NCBI GenBank assembly: GCA_018433765.1
Contig: JAHDQO010000004.1
Location: 124,001 to 188,000, forward strand
Origin: Tissierellales bacterium
Lineage (GTDB): Bacteria; Bacillota; Clostridia; Tissierellales; Sedimentibacteraceae
DNA length: 64,000 bases
Reading direction: 5' to 3'
Positions 26,687 through 36,294 of the stretch are shown in pieces; positions within the stretch are counted from its first letter, which is position 1; every line of letters starts with the position of its first letter. Below the pieces are notes generated by a model. The model did no database searches. It saw nothing but the letters and a program-made list of their open reading frames with translations, and was not told where the DNA came from. The translations under genes and the position numbers were made by a program.

Positions 26687-27589
26687 ATGAACAAATCTAA
26701 AAATATTAAAGATGTAGTGCAGCCTACAAAATGGTATTCTGAATTACCAAGGAAACAGTATGAAAATTATACAAAAGTAGGAGTATACCAAAATTGGTTT
26801 GAAGTATATAGATTACCTCATAATGTTTATGCAATTTATGAATCAGGACATTTTCAAGAGGTGATTTCTTTTCTTATATTAGGAAAAGAAAAAGCAATGC
26901 TTTTGGACACAGGTTTAGGTATGGGAAATATTAAGCTTGTTGTTGAAGATTTAACAGAACTACCGGTCATTGTAGTTAATAGTCACTGTCATTTTGATCA
27001 TATAGGTGATAATTATAGATTTGATAATATATATATTTATAATGATGAAGGTGCTATTTCCAGAGCTGAAAAAGGACTTGAAAATTGTGAAGTAGAAGAA
27101 AATCTTGTTGGTGATAGTACATATATTCCATATCCAATTGGATTTAATCCTGCTAATTATCACATAAAACCTGCAAATAAAATCACAGTAATTGAAGATG
27201 GTCATGTTTTTGATTTAGGTGACAGAGAGTTAATTGTAAAGCATACACCTGGTCATTCACCAGATAGTATTATGTTGCTAGATGAGAAAAACAGTATTTT
27301 ATTTACTGGTGATACTTTTTATCCAGCAGTACTTTATGCTCATTTAGAATCAAGTGATAATGTTAATTCTGTATTTGATATATATTTGCAAACAATGAAA
27401 GAACTATCTAATACTATAGATGTTAAATATCTTTACTGCAGTCATAACTATCCGATTGTTAAAGGTAGTAAATTAAAGGAAGCTGCAAAAGCATTTATAG
27501 ACATTAAAAATGGTGGGTTAGAATTTGTTGAAGACAGCAAAGGACTTAAGAAATATACTTTTGATGAATTCTGCATTGTTACTAAATAA
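26687..27589 (+). CDS. Metallo-beta-lactamase-fold hydrolase
   Basis: The 300-residue protein has the metal-binding HxHxDH motif at His100-Cys-His102-Phe-Asp104-His105, a second histidine in HTPGHSPDS and the bridging Asp in FTGDTFYP. A late histidine (CSHNYPIVKG) completes the site. An N-terminal extension of about 40 residues (YENYTKVGVYQNWFEVYRLP) precedes the fold. No signal peptide is seen, so it is cytoplasmic. MBL-fold enzymes hydrolyse many substrates, including thioesters and lactones; the substrate here is unknown. It stands alone behind AAAGGAGGAATTG. Confidence 0.88.
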   Translation: MNKSKNIKDVVQPTKWYSELPRKQYENYTKVGVYQNWFEVYRLPHNVYAIYESGHFQEVISFLILGKEKAMLLDTGLGMGNIKLVVEDLTELPVIVVNSHCHFDHIGDNYRFDNIYIYNDEGAISRAEKGLENCEVEENLVGDSTYIPYPIGFNPANYHIKPANKITVIEDGHVFDLGDRELIVKHTPGHSPDSIMLLDEKNSILFTGDTFYPAVLYAHLESSDNVNSVFDIYLQTMKELSNTIDVKYLYCSHNYPIVKGSKLKEAAKAFIDIKNGGLEFVEDSKGLKKYTFDEFCIVTK

Positions 27590-27710
27590 CACAAATTGTG
27601 GATAGATGATAAATTTTTTATAAATATTGTGGATAAACTTAAATAGAATTAAAAAATAGAGAAATGAGAAACTATACAATATCAACTATCAACTGTATCT
27701 TTGTTACTAG

Positions 27711-27737
27711 TTATTTATTATTTATTATTTATTATTA
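27711..27737 (+). repeat. Heptanucleotide repeat next to a ribosome binding site
   Basis: TTATTTA occurs three times, followed by a partial TTATTA, ending exactly at the GGAGGAAATG ribosome site of the next gene. Copy number could change by slippage. Confidence 0.7.
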
Positions 27738-27749
27738 GGAGGAAATGAA

Positions 27750-28505
27750 ATGAAAAAAATAATTTTAATTACTTTATGTTTAGTTTTATTATTTGCAGTT
27801 GCTTGTAATTCTAAGCAAGATACAAATTTAACAGGATATGAAGCAGAAATCCAAAAACCAGGAACGTTAGTTGTTGGTACTAGTCCGGATTATCCGCCTT
27901 TTGAATCACTAGATGGAGAAGAACTGGTAGGTTTTGATATAGATTTTATGAATGCTATAGCCGAAAAAATTGGAGTAGAAGTTGATTTTAGACAGCAGGA
28001 TTTTTCTATAATAATATCTTCATTGCAAAGTGGTCAAATTGATTTAGGAGTTTCAGGATTTACTTATGATCCAAAAAGGGATGTATTGTTTTCTACACCA
28101 TATTATATGAGTGCACAGGTTGCAGTTGTAAGAGCAGATTCAGATATTACAACTATAGAAGACTTAAAAGGAAAAAAATTAACTGCTGGGTTGGGAACTA
28201 CTGGTGATGAAGCTGCAAAAAATATAGAAGATGCTGAAGTAGTTTACCCTGATGATTACTTAGTAGGATTTGAAATGCTTAAAAATGGTCAAGTTGATGC
28301 AGTTATTTGTGATCTTGGAGTAGGAAAAGAATACGGTTCAATGGAAAATTTCAAAATGTTAGATGAATATATTCAAAAAGAAGAAATGTCTATTATTATC
28401 AAAAAAGGTAACGAAGAGTTATTAAAGACAGTTAATAATGCAATAGAAGAATTTAAAAATTCAGAAGAATATACAAAATTAATAGAGAAGTGGGAATTGG
28501 AATAA
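27750..28505 (+). CDS. Amino-acid ABC transporter substrate-binding lipoprotein
   Basis: The 251-residue lipoprotein has a lipobox at LLFAVAC (Cys19) and a periplasmic-binding-protein type 3 domain. Conserved parts are GTSPDYPPFESLDGEELVGF, SGFTYDPKRDVLFSTPYY and DLKGKKLTAGLGTTG. These match polar amino-acid (His/Gln/Arg/Cys type) binding proteins. It delivers the ligand to the permease and ATPase encoded directly downstream with 2-base and overlapping junctions. The exact amino acid cannot be told. It lies behind AGGAGGAAATGAA. Confidence 0.92.
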   Translation: MKKIILITLCLVLLFAVACNSKQDTNLTGYEAEIQKPGTLVVGTSPDYPPFESLDGEELVGFDIDFMNAIAEKIGVEVDFRQQDFSIIISSLQSGQIDLGVSGFTYDPKRDVLFSTPYYMSAQVAVVRADSDITTIEDLKGKKLTAGLGTTGDEAAKNIEDAEVVYPDDYLVGFEMLKNGQVDAVICDLGVGKEYGSMENFKMLDEYIQKEEMSIIIKKGNEELLKTVNNAIEEFKNSEEYTKLIEKWELE

Positions 28506-28507
28506 TA

Positions 28508-29182
28508 ATGGCAGAACAAATATTAACTCTAGATAACATAAAGTTTTTATTAATAGGAGCAGGTGTATCTTTATTATTAGCCGTTGGAGCAATGATAATG
28601 GGATTAATTTTAGGTATAATTGGAGCAACTGCTAAAATATCAAAAAATAAAATTGCTAATGCTATTTCCTTTGTATATGTAGAAGTTATTAGGGGAACAC
28701 CTATGCTTCTACAAATACTATTTTTATTTTTAGGATTTCCAAATTTATATACATTAATAACAGGAAATTATATTTCTCCAAATCCTTTTATAGTTGGACT
28801 TATTGCAATGGGTATAAATTCTGGAGCATATGCAACAGAACTTATCCGTTCTGGAATACAGTCAGTACCTAAAGGTCAGTGGGAAGCAGGTAGATCTATA
28901 GGTCTTAATAATTCTATGACTATGAGATATATAATTTTACCTCAAGCATTTAAAAATATATTACCCCCTCTTGTAAGTGAATTTATAGTTCTTACTAAGG
29001 ATTCATCATTAGTATCAGTTATAGGTGCTGCTGAACTTTTGAGAAGAGCTAGAACATTAGGAGCTACGTATTATAATTATTTGATTCCTTTGTTTTGTGC
29101 ATCACTAATGTATCTAGTTATGACTATGACAATTTCTTATTTTGCACGTAAGCTTGAGAGGAGGTTGAAATTAAGTGATTAA
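28508..29182 (+). CDS. Amino-acid ABC transporter permease
   Basis: The 224-residue inner-membrane permease of the HisMQ/GlnP family has five hydrophobic helices. The EAA loop ([20 protein letters not shown]) contacts the ATPase. The ATG at 28508 lies 2 bases after the previous stop and follows GGAATTGGAA. A TTG at 28490 would overlap the binding-protein gene. It overlaps the ATPase gene by 8 bases. One permease gene suggests a homodimeric channel. Confidence 0.92.
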   Translation: MAEQILTLDNIKFLLIGAGVSLLLAVGAMIMGLILGIIGATAKISKNKIANAISFVYVEVIRGTPMLLQILFLFLGFPNLYTLITGNYISPNPFIVGLIAMGINSGAYATELIRSGIQSVPKGQWEAGRSIGLNNSMTMRYIILPQAFKNILPPLVSEFIVLTKDSSLVSVIGAAELLRRARTLGATYYNYLIPLFCASLMYLVMTMTISYFARKLERRLKLSD

Positions 29183-29897
29183 TATAAAAAATCTTCATAA
29201 AAAATTTGATTCTTTGGAAGTTTTAAAAGGAATAGATATGAAAATAAATGAAGGTGAAATAATATGTGTTATTGGACCTTCAGGTTCTGGAAAAAGTACA
29301 TTGGTTAGATGTATAAATGGGTTAGAGCAAATAAATGACGGAGAAATCTGGATAGGAGATAAGGAAATTTCTCATAATAAAACTGATGTTGATTTACTTA
29401 GAGCTAAAACAGGCTTTGTATTCCAAAATTTTAACCTTTTTCCTCATATGACAGTACTTAAGAATCTTACTTTAGGACCTACTAAAGTATTAAAAAAGAA
29501 AGATGATGATGCTATTAAAACAGCAGAAAAATTTTTAAAGACAGTAGGACTTATTGATAAAAAAGATAGTTATCCGTCTCAATTATCAGGAGGACAATGT
29601 CAAAGAGTAGCTATAGCTAGAGCTTTGTGTATGAATCCCGAAATTATTTTGTTTGATGAACCTACATCTGCTTTAGACCCTGAAATGGTTAATGAAGTTT
29701 TGGCTGTTATAAGAGATTTAGCTACACAAGGCATGACTATGGTAATTGTTACTCATGAAATGGGTTTTGCAAAGGAAGTTGCATCAAAAATAATTTTTAT
29801 TGATGATGGTGTCATTGTAGAACAAGGTTCTCCAAATGAGATATTTGAAAATCCTAAAAATCAAAGGACAAAAGATTTTATTAGTAAAATAATATAA
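29175..29897 (+). CDS. Polar amino-acid ABC transporter ATP-binding protein
   Basis: The 240-residue GlnQ/HisP-type ATPase is complete: Walker [11 protein letters not shown]-loop [15 protein letters not shown], signature [15 protein letters not shown], Walker [14 protein letters not shown] and switch His VTHEMGF. It begins at GTG behind GAGAGGAGGTTG, 8 bases before the permease stop. It powers the importer of the two preceding genes. A terminator follows at 29911. Confidence 0.96.
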   Translation: MINIKNLHKKFDSLEVLKGIDMKINEGEIICVIGPSGSGKSTLVRCINGLEQINDGEIWIGDKEISHNKTDVDLLRAKTGFVFQNFNLFPHMTVLKNLTLGPTKVLKKKDDDAIKTAEKFLKTVGLIDKKDSYPSQLSGGQCQRVAIARALCMNPEIILFDEPTSALDPEMVNEVLAVIRDLATQGMTMVIVTHEMGFAKEVASKIIFIDDGVIVEQGSPNEIFENPKNQRTKDFISKII

Positions 29898-29942
29898 ACA
29901 TTAAATAACTATACTCTCTTTTTAATAAGGGAGTATTTTTTT
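29891..29942 (+). repeat. Direct repeat copy 1 containing the ABC-operon terminator
   Basis: The stretch from AATATAAACATTAAATAA through the ATACTC/GAGTAT hairpin to T7 is nearly identical to 30513–30564, with about three differences in 52 bases. Confidence 0.8.
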
Positions 29943-30272
29943 ATTTAAAAATACATAAATAGTTATGTTTAATATTATTTATAATAAATATAGTAAAACA
30001 TGCTTATGATAATACTTTAGTCAAATTAATTTTCATAAAGGAAATTTTTTATTAATGACGAATATCTTACATAAATATTAACACATATATATTTTTAAGA
30101 GTTTAATATTGAATTTTAATGTTTATACCATATTCTTAAAATAATAGTATTATTATTTAAATGACTATATTTTATATATAATAACTTAGTATATAATTTT
30201 TAGTTTTTTATTTGAATTTGTACATTAAAATAGTATTACCATAAAAAAATCTTATTAGGAGGTAGTAATAAG
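29898..30272. other. 375-base A/T-rich intergenic region
   Basis: After the terminator hairpin (29911–29942) nothing coding or structured stands out. The last 20 bases contain the AGGAGG site of the 61-residue protein. Confidence 0.5.
29911..29942 (+). terminator. Terminator of the amino-acid ABC operon
   Basis: ATACTC pairs with GAGTAT over a T-rich loop, followed by T7. Confidence 0.8.
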
Positions 30273-30458
30273 TTGGATTTTATTAAGTATATTTTTGGAG
30301 TTATTTTATTAATGATTTTAATTGAGCTTCTTAACTTGCCAGATTGGATCGGTAGGAAATTACGTGGTGATATTTCTAATAAAGAATTGAGAGAAAGAAT
30401 AAACTCGATTGAAAAAAGTATAAAAGAATTACAGCGAAATAATGATGTTAATAAATAA
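30273..30458 (+). CDS. Small membrane-anchored coiled-coil protein, 61 residues
   Basis: It starts at a TTG with a good AGGAGG site 10 bases upstream. Residues 4–22 form a hydrophobic helix (YIFGVILLMILIELLNLP), and residues 36–56 a charged coiled coil (NKELRERINSIEKSIKELQ). No family is recognised. The gene lies between two near-identical copies of a 52-base terminator segment, so it may have arrived or been trapped by a duplication. The start and helices make coding likely but not certain. Confidence 0.55.
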   Translation: MDFIKYIFGVILLMILIELLNLPDWIGRKLRGDISNKELRERINSIEKSIKELQRNNDVNK

Positions 30459-30512
30459 TGTAATTAAAAATAAGCATTATATTTAATAATCAACAAAGTT
30501 AAAGAATTAGAT

Positions 30513-30564
30513 AATATAAACATTAAATAATGATACTCTCTTTTTAATAGGGAGTATTTTTTTA
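30513..30564 (+). repeat. Direct repeat copy 2, terminator of the 61-residue gene
   Basis: This is a near-identical copy of 29891–29942, including the ATACTC/GAGTAT hairpin and T run, 622 bases downstream. Confidence 0.8.
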
Positions 30565-30648
30565 TATTATATAAATGCTTGATAAAAAGAAAAATATAAT
30601 ACATAATATTATATAAGAAATAAAAAAAACTAATATGCAGGTGCATTT

Positions 30649-31110
30649 ATGTATAATTTTTATATGGAAGAAGCTTTAAAAGAGGCAAAGAAAGCCTATG
30701 AAATTAATGAAGTTCCTATTGGTGCTGTAATAGTAAAAGATAATATTATTATAGCTAGAGGATATAACCTTAGAGAAACTAAAAAGGACCCTACTATGCA
30801 TGCGGAAATCATTGCAATAAAAGAAGCAGCCAAATTTCTTGGAGGTTGGAGATTGTTAGGCTGTACAATGTATGTGACAATAGAACCATGTGCTATGTGT
30901 GCAGGTGCATTAATAAATTCTAGAATTGCAAATCTTGTTATTGGAGCTAAAGATTATAAGATGGGAGCATGCGGTTCAATTATTAATATAGTTGAACATG
31001 AAAAAATGAATCATAAAATAAATGTTACTTATGGTGTAATGGAAGAACAATGTTCAGCTATAATAAAAGAATTTTTTAGAAAATTGAGAAAAAAAGGAAA
31101 TGCAACTTAA
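30649..31110 (+). CDS. tadA: tRNA-specific adenosine deaminase TadA
   Basis: The 153-residue zinc deaminase converts A34 to inosine in tRNA-Arg(ACG). The zinc and catalytic site is HAE (TMHAEIIAIKEA) with EPCAMCAGAL supplying two cysteines. RIANLVIGAKDYKMGACGS and the C-terminal FFRKLRKKGN are typical. Starts at ATG behind GCAGGTGCATTT. It lies alone, with no dnaX or signal-recognition RNA beside it as in some relatives. Confidence 0.95.
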   Translation: MYNFYMEEALKEAKKAYEINEVPIGAVIVKDNIIIARGYNLRETKKDPTMHAEIIAIKEAAKFLGGWRLLGCTMYVTIEPCAMCAGALINSRIANLVIGAKDYKMGACGSIINIVEHEKMNHKINVTYGVMEEQCSAIIKEFFRKLRKKGNAT

Positions 31111-31202
31111 TATGCAACTAATGGTTGCTAATAATCAAATAGAGTTGGTAGAATGTTATTAGACAGTTGATATATAATAACTGCATGAAAGGAGAGTGGA
31201 TC

Positions 31203-31862
31203 ATGGTAAATAATATAGGTGAAAAAATAACAAAATTAAGAAAAGAAACAATGATGTCACAAGAGAGTTTAGCAGAAAAAATAGGAGTTTCTAGGCAGGC
31301 AATATCAAAATGGGAAAGAGATGAAACGTTACCTGACATACAAAATCTTATAGCTCTTTCTAATGTTTTCGGCGTTAGCGTTGATGATATAATAAATAAT
31401 TCTAATGTAAATAATAATGAAGAAAGAAAGCAATTTACTAGAATGGATTTAAAGAAAAAATCGGAAATACTAATTATAATTGCTGTAATGATGTATATTG
31501 GAAGTGTTTTTGCTTTTTTAATTTTACCTTTTGAAGAACAAATGAATATCTTCGTCTTTGGTATAATAATTGCTATAGCTACAGGTGTTATAATATATGC
31601 AGCTTTTTTAAATGATAGATTTAAATTATTAAATTCCCTTGATGATAATTATAGACCTATAGAACAGCAAACACAAAGTTATGAGAAGAGTGATAAAGAT
31701 TTTGAAAATTTTAGTACAGCAGTATCTATAATCACTGTAATAATATATTTAGTACTAGGATTCGTATATGGAGCTTGGCATCCGGGATGGATAGTGTTTT
31801 TAGCTATTCCTGCCTTAATTTCTATATATTCAATTTTTAATAATAAAAAGACAACAGAATAA
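31203..31862 (+). CDS. XRE-family HTH regulator with membrane segments
   Basis: The 219-residue protein has an N-terminal HTH_3 domain (EKITKLRKETMMSQESLAEK, VSRQAISKWERDETLPDIQN) and a C-terminal membrane region with about four hydrophobic segments (from about residue 90). This looks like the widespread membrane-tethered XRE type. ATG at 31203 is preferred because AAAGGAGAG precedes it by 7 bases; upstream starts overlap that site. It is not linked to an obvious target gene. The tether suggests it responds to envelope state, an inference. Confidence 0.85.
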   Translation: MVNNIGEKITKLRKETMMSQESLAEKIGVSRQAISKWERDETLPDIQNLIALSNVFGVSVDDIINNSNVNNNEERKQFTRMDLKKKSEILIIIAVMMYIGSVFAFLILPFEEQMNIFVFGIIIAIATGVIIYAAFLNDRFKLLNSLDDNYRPIEQQTQSYEKSDKDFENFSTAVSIITVIIYLVLGFVYGAWHPGWIVFLAIPALISIYSIFNNKKTTE

Positions 31863-32009
31863 CTAACAAAGTTAAAAATGAAAAGATAATAGATAAAAGT
31901 TATGGAAATTTTGCTATGCAAAATAATTTAAACCATAACTTTTAATTATAAACTTTCAACTTTAAACTTGATAGAAGGAGATAGACAATAAGGGTCAGGA
32001 GGTGAATAA

Positions 32010-32534
32010 ATGATACAATTGTTAAAATCTAGGAGAAGTATAAGGAAATATAAAGATAAAAAAATTGAACCTGAAAAAATTGAAAAGCTTAAGCAAGCAG
32101 CATTGTTATCACCTACATCTAAAAGTAAAAGAGGCTGGGAATTTATCTTTGTACAAAACAAAGAAACTCTTAAAAAATTATCAGAGGTAAAACTTCATGG
32201 TGGAAAAATGTTAGAAAAAGCAGCTCTTGGTATAATAGTAGCGGTAGATGATACAGATAATGATGTATGGATAGAAGATGCTTCTGTAGCTGCAACATGT
32301 ATACATTTAGCTGCACATGATATGGGATTAGGATCTTGTTGGGTGCAGATTAGAAACAGAATGTACGATTACGATGAGAATATATCATCAGAGAAATTAG
32401 TTAAAAAAATATTAGATATTCCTGATAAATTAAATATAGTTTGTATAATATCAGTAGGTTATTCAAATGAAAATAAGACTGAGTATGATATTAAAAAATT
32501 AAATTATAGTAAAATACATGAAGAACGTTATTAA
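32010..32534 (+). CDS. Nitroreductase-family flavoprotein, short type
   Basis: The 174-residue protein begins LLKSRRSIRKYKDKKIEPEK, the FMN-phosphate-binding start of the nitroreductase fold. It continues with LLSPTSKSKRGWEF and the helix LAAHDMGLGSCWVQI. It is likely an NAD(P)H-dependent flavin reductase acting on nitro or quinone compounds; the physiological substrate is unknown. AGGAGGTGAATAA precedes the ATG. A terminator follows. Confidence 0.88.
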   Translation: MIQLLKSRRSIRKYKDKKIEPEKIEKLKQAALLSPTSKSKRGWEFIFVQNKETLKKLSEVKLHGGKMLEKAALGIIVAVDDTDNDVWIEDASVAATCIHLAAHDMGLGSCWVQIRNRMYDYDENISSEKLVKKILDIPDKLNIVCIISVGYSNENKTEYDIKKLNYSKIHEERY

Positions 32535-32547
32535 GCATATGTAGACC

Positions 32548-32580
32548 AAAAGTCAGTATATTTAGTTACTGGCTTTTTTT
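32548..32580 (+). terminator. Terminator after nitroreductase gene
   Basis: AAAGTCAGTA pairs with TACTGGCTTT (one G·U) across TATTTAGT, then T7. Confidence 0.85.
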
Positions 32581-32725
32581 ATACAATAATTACCACAGCA
32601 AAATTAAAAAAAAATTATAGTATTGTGTTGATTCTTATACTAGCAAGATGTTAATATATATATTAAATTATTTTTTAATAATAGAAGGGAATATTTTAAC
32701 AATAATTAATAGGAGGAGGAATTAA

Positions 32726-33919
32726 ATGAAAAGTACAAGAGAGATAATTGAACTAACTAACAAATTTGGAGCCAAAAACTACAGTCCAACTGAAGTAGTT
32801 TTTAGCAAAGCTGAAGGAGTATGGGTAGAAGATCCTGAAGGTAAAAAATACATTGATATGCTTAGTGCTTATTCAGCTATAAGCCATGGGCATAGACATC
32901 CTAAAGTAATCCAAGCAGCTAAAGATCAAATGGAAAAAGTAACACTTGTTTCAAGAGCATTTCATAATGAATTATTAGGAACTTTCTATGAAAAACTATC
33001 AAAACTTACAAAAAAGAATATGATACTTCCTATGAATACTGGTGCAGAAGCAGTAGAGACTGCTCTTAAATGTGCAAGACGTTGGGCGGTAGATGTAAAA
33101 GGTATTGAAGATGGAAAACAAGAAATAATAGCTTGCAATGGAAATTTTCATGGAAGAACAATATCAATAATTACAATGAGTACAGAAAAAGCATATCAAA
33201 GAGGATTCAAACCTTTAACACCGGGTTTTAGTACTATTCCTTATGGAGACATCGATGCATTAAGAGAAGCAATTACTCCAAATACTGCAGCATTTATAAT
33301 GGAGCCAATTCAAGGTGAAGGTGGAATTATTATACCTCCTGCAGGTTTTATGAAAGCAGCATACGAATTATGTAAAGAAAACAATGTTTTATTTATAGCT
33401 GATGAAGTACAAACAGGATTTGCAAGAACAGGAAAGATGTTTGCAAGTGAATGGAATGAAGTAGAACCTGATATATATGTATTAGGTAAGGCTTTAGGTG
33501 GTGGAGTATTCCCTGTATCTGCTGTTGCAGCAGACAAGAGTATACTGGGAGTATTTAATCCCGGTTCTCATGGTTCTACTTTTGGCGGAAATCCATTAGG
33601 ATGTGCAGTAGCTATTGCAGCTATGGATGTAATGGTAGAAGACAATTATACTGAAATGGCGCTAGAAAAAGGCGAATATTTTATGAACAAGTTAAGAGAA
33701 ATAAATAATCCTAATATAGTAGAAGTAAGAGGAAAAGGATTGTTAATAGGCGTTGAATTTAATTGTAAGGCTGAGCCTTTCTGTAATGAACTAAAAGAAC
33801 TAGGAGTGTTAGCTCATGAAACACATGAAACGGTAATTAGATTTGCTCCTCCTTTAGTAATAACTAAAGAGGAAATTGATTGGGCTATGGAAAGAATAAA
33901 AAAAGTTTTAGATAAATAA
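32726..33919 (+). CDS. rocD: Ornithine aminotransferase
   Basis: The 397-residue class III PLP enzyme moves the delta-amino group of ornithine to 2-oxoglutarate, giving glutamate-semialdehyde. It matches Bacillus RocD closely in length and motifs: [64 protein letters not shown], and the PLP lysine in [11 protein letters not shown], then [12 protein letters not shown]. It lies upstream of recQ and an ornithine-racemase-like gene, so ornithine use is a local theme. A strong AGGAGGAGG site precedes the ATG, and a terminator follows. Confidence 0.95.
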   Translation: MKSTREIIELTNKFGAKNYSPTEVVFSKAEGVWVEDPEGKKYIDMLSAYSAISHGHRHPKVIQAAKDQMEKVTLVSRAFHNELLGTFYEKLSKLTKKNMILPMNTGAEAVETALKCARRWAVDVKGIEDGKQEIIACNGNFHGRTISIITMSTEKAYQRGFKPLTPGFSTIPYGDIDALREAITPNTAAFIMEPIQGEGGIIIPPAGFMKAAYELCKENNVLFIADEVQTGFARTGKMFASEWNEVEPDIYVLGKALGGGVFPVSAVAADKSILGVFNPGSHGSTFGGNPLGCAVAIAAMDVMVEDNYTEMALEKGEYFMNKLREINNPNIVEVRGKGLLIGVEFNCKAEPFCNELKELGVLAHETHETVIRFAPPLVITKEEIDWAMERIKKVLDK

Positions 33920-33930
33920 TATAAATATAA

Positions 33931-33967
33931 AAATCTCACAATTGCATAAATTGTGAGATTTTTTTGT
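33931..33967 (+). terminator. Terminator of rocD
   Basis: AAATCTCACAATT pairs perfectly with AATTGTGAGATTT around GCATA, then T5. Confidence 0.92.
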
Positions 33968-34083
33968 TAAGACTATTTGTCTTTATAATATAAATTAATC
34001 TATATTCCTTGTAAGTAAAAGTTATCTATACTATAATTATACAAGATTGAAATTATTAGTTTATTATTTTAGAGGTAAATAAA

Positions 34084-36234
34084 TTGGTTGATATATATTT
34101 AATAAAAAAGTTTCTAAAAGAAAAATATGGTTATGAAAATTTTCGTAATAGTCAAGAAAATATAATTACAGATATTTTAGACGGAAGAGATGTTTTTACT
34201 ATCATGCCTACAGGAGGAGGAAAATCAATATGTTATCAAATACCTTCTCTAGTTTTTGAAGGTATTACTATTGTTGTTTCTCCGTTAATATCTTTAATGA
34301 AAGATCAAGTAGATGAACTTATTAGAATTGGTATACCTGCTGTTTATATAAATAGTACATTGACGTCTAAACAATATATGGAGAGGGTTAATGGTATAAG
34401 AAATGGTGAGTATAAAATAATATATATTTCGCCTGAGAGGATAGAAACAGAAGGTTTTATTAACCTAATCAATGAAGTTAATATATCGTTTATTGCTATT
34501 GATGAATCTCACTGTGTTTCACAATGGGGTCATGATTTCAGACCAAGTTATAAAAATATAAAACCATTTATTGATTCTTTTAATAAAAGACCTGTAATTG
34601 GTGCATTTACTGCGACAGCAAACGAAGAAGTAAAAAAAGATATAATTAGTTTATTAGGTTTAAGTGAACCTAATGTATATGTTACAGGATTTGATAGAGA
34701 AAACCTTGAGTTAAAAGTATTTAGAGGAATAGATAAAAATGTTTATATTGAAAACTATGTAAATAATAATAGAGAAAAATCAGGCATAATATACTGTTCA
34801 ACGAGAAAAAGAGTTGATGATTTATATAATAAATTAAAGAGTAAAGATTATTCTGTAAGCAGATATCATGCAGGCATGACAGATAAAGAACGAAATGAAA
34901 ATCAGGAAGACTTTATATATGATAGGACAAACATTATCATAGCAACAAATGCTTTTGGTATGGGTATAGATAAATCAAACATAAGATATATCATCCATTA
35001 TAATATGCCTCAAAGTTTAGAAAATTACTATCAAGAAGCAGGAAGAGCAGGAAGAGACAGTATGCCAGCTGAATGTATGCTGCTTTTTAGTCCACAGGAT
35101 ATAAATATACAAAAATATCTTATAGAAAACACATTAGAAAATCCTATCAGAATTAAATATAAATATAAGCAGCTTAAAATAATGTCTGACTACTGTTATA
35201 CTGGCGAATGTCTTAGAAAATATATACTTAGATATTTTGGAGATAACAATTTACAAGAAAATTGCGGCAATTGTTCAAACTGTGATGATAATTTAGAAAA
35301 AGAAGATATAACTACTGAGGCTCAAAAAATAATATCTTGTGTTTATAGATTAAGAGAAAATTTTGGTACAGGCATAGCCGCAGAAGTTTTAAAGGGGTCA
35401 AGTAATAAAAAAGTATTAAGATATAACTTTAATAAACTGTCTACTTATGGGATAATGTCAAATTATAAGTTAAAAGAAATAAAGGAATTAATTAATATAT
35501 TAGCAGCAGAAGGGTATTTAAGAATAACAGATGACAAATATCCTGTAGTAAAGCTAACAAAGAAATCATCAGAGATGTTAAAAAATAAAGAAAAAGTCTA
35601 CAGAAAAGTTGAGAAGAAAACTGAAAAAGTTGAAGAAAGAAATGAATTATTAGTAATGCTTATAAACTTAAGAACAGAAATTGCAAAACAGGAAAAAATA
35701 CCACCATATATAGTTTTTCATGATAAGGCACTCATGGAAATGAGCAGTTATTTCCCGGTAAATAAAATGCAACTTTTACAAATAACTGGAGTTGGAGAAT
35801 CAAAAGCTCAAAGATATGGAGAGCGGTTTATAGAAGTAATTAGAAATTATATGGCTGAAAATGATATAGAAATTGATGAAAATAAACTAATTAAAAAAAA
35901 TGATACTTCAAATGTAAGAACGACATCTAGTAAATCAAACAAGATACCAAGTCATCATATAACTTACGAATTATATAAAGATAATAAATCAATAGATGAA
36001 ATAACAAAAGAAAGAAATGTGAAAAGAAGGACAATAGAAGAGCATATAATGAAATGTGCACTTGAAGGAATGGAGATTAACCTTGATGAATTTATTAATC
36101 AAGAACATGAAAAATTAGTATTAGAAGCAATTGATAAAGTAGGAGCATCTAGATTGAGAAATATAAAAGAAATAGTGCCTGATGAAATAAGTTATTTTGA
36201 AATAAAAGCAATAATTACTAAGAGCCAGTTATGA
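34084..36234 (+). CDS. recQ: ATP-dependent DNA helicase RecQ
   Basis: A 716-residue 3'-5' helicase. Motif I MPTGGGKSICYQIPSL (Lys47), motif II DESHCVSQWGHDFRP and motif VI QEAGRAGRDS mark the two RecA-like cores. A zinc-binding C4 region (CLRKYILRYFG, ENCGNCSNCDD) and an RQC winged helix follow. An HRDC domain (residues about 525–600, FHDKALMEMSSYFPVNKMQL) and a helical tail with a further HTH (YKDNKSIDEITKERNVKRRT) follow. It acts in recombination and fork repair. Start TTG at 34084 follows AGAGGTAAATAAA. The length is typical of the longer firmicute RecQ. Confidence 0.97.
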   Translation: MVDIYLIKKFLKEKYGYENFRNSQENIITDILDGRDVFTIMPTGGGKSICYQIPSLVFEGITIVVSPLISLMKDQVDELIRIGIPAVYINSTLTSKQYMERVNGIRNGEYKIIYISPERIETEGFINLINEVNISFIAIDESHCVSQWGHDFRPSYKNIKPFIDSFNKRPVIGAFTATANEEVKKDIISLLGLSEPNVYVTGFDRENLELKVFRGIDKNVYIENYVNNNREKSGIIYCSTRKRVDDLYNKLKSKDYSVSRYHAGMTDKERNENQEDFIYDRTNIIIATNAFGMGIDKSNIRYIIHYNMPQSLENYYQEAGRAGRDSMPAECMLLFSPQDINIQKYLIENTLENPIRIKYKYKQLKIMSDYCYTGECLRKYILRYFGDNNLQENCGNCSNCDDNLEKEDITTEAQKIISCVYRLRENFGTGIAAEVLKGSSNKKVLRYNFNKLSTYGIMSNYKLKEIKELINILAAEGYLRITDDKYPVVKLTKKSSEMLKNKEKVYRKVEKKTEKVEERNELLVMLINLRTEIAKQEKIPPYIVFHDKALMEMSSYFPVNKMQLLQITGVGESKAQRYGERFIEVIRNYMAENDIEIDENKLIKKNDTSNVRTTSSKSNKIPSHHITYELYKDNKSIDEITKERNVKRRTIEEHIMKCALEGMEINLDEFINQEHEKLVLEAIDKVGASRLRNIKEIVPDEISYFEIKAIITKSQL

Positions 36235-36294
36235 TAAGAATTAAAATTTACAATGCAAAATTATAAATTATTGAATTGAGAGGAGATAATTAAT

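Noticed and set aside
30464-30646. Minus-strand 60-residue frame before tadA
   Set aside because: It crosses the second terminator copy, is rich in Tyr/Ile from A/T bias and has no ribosome site.
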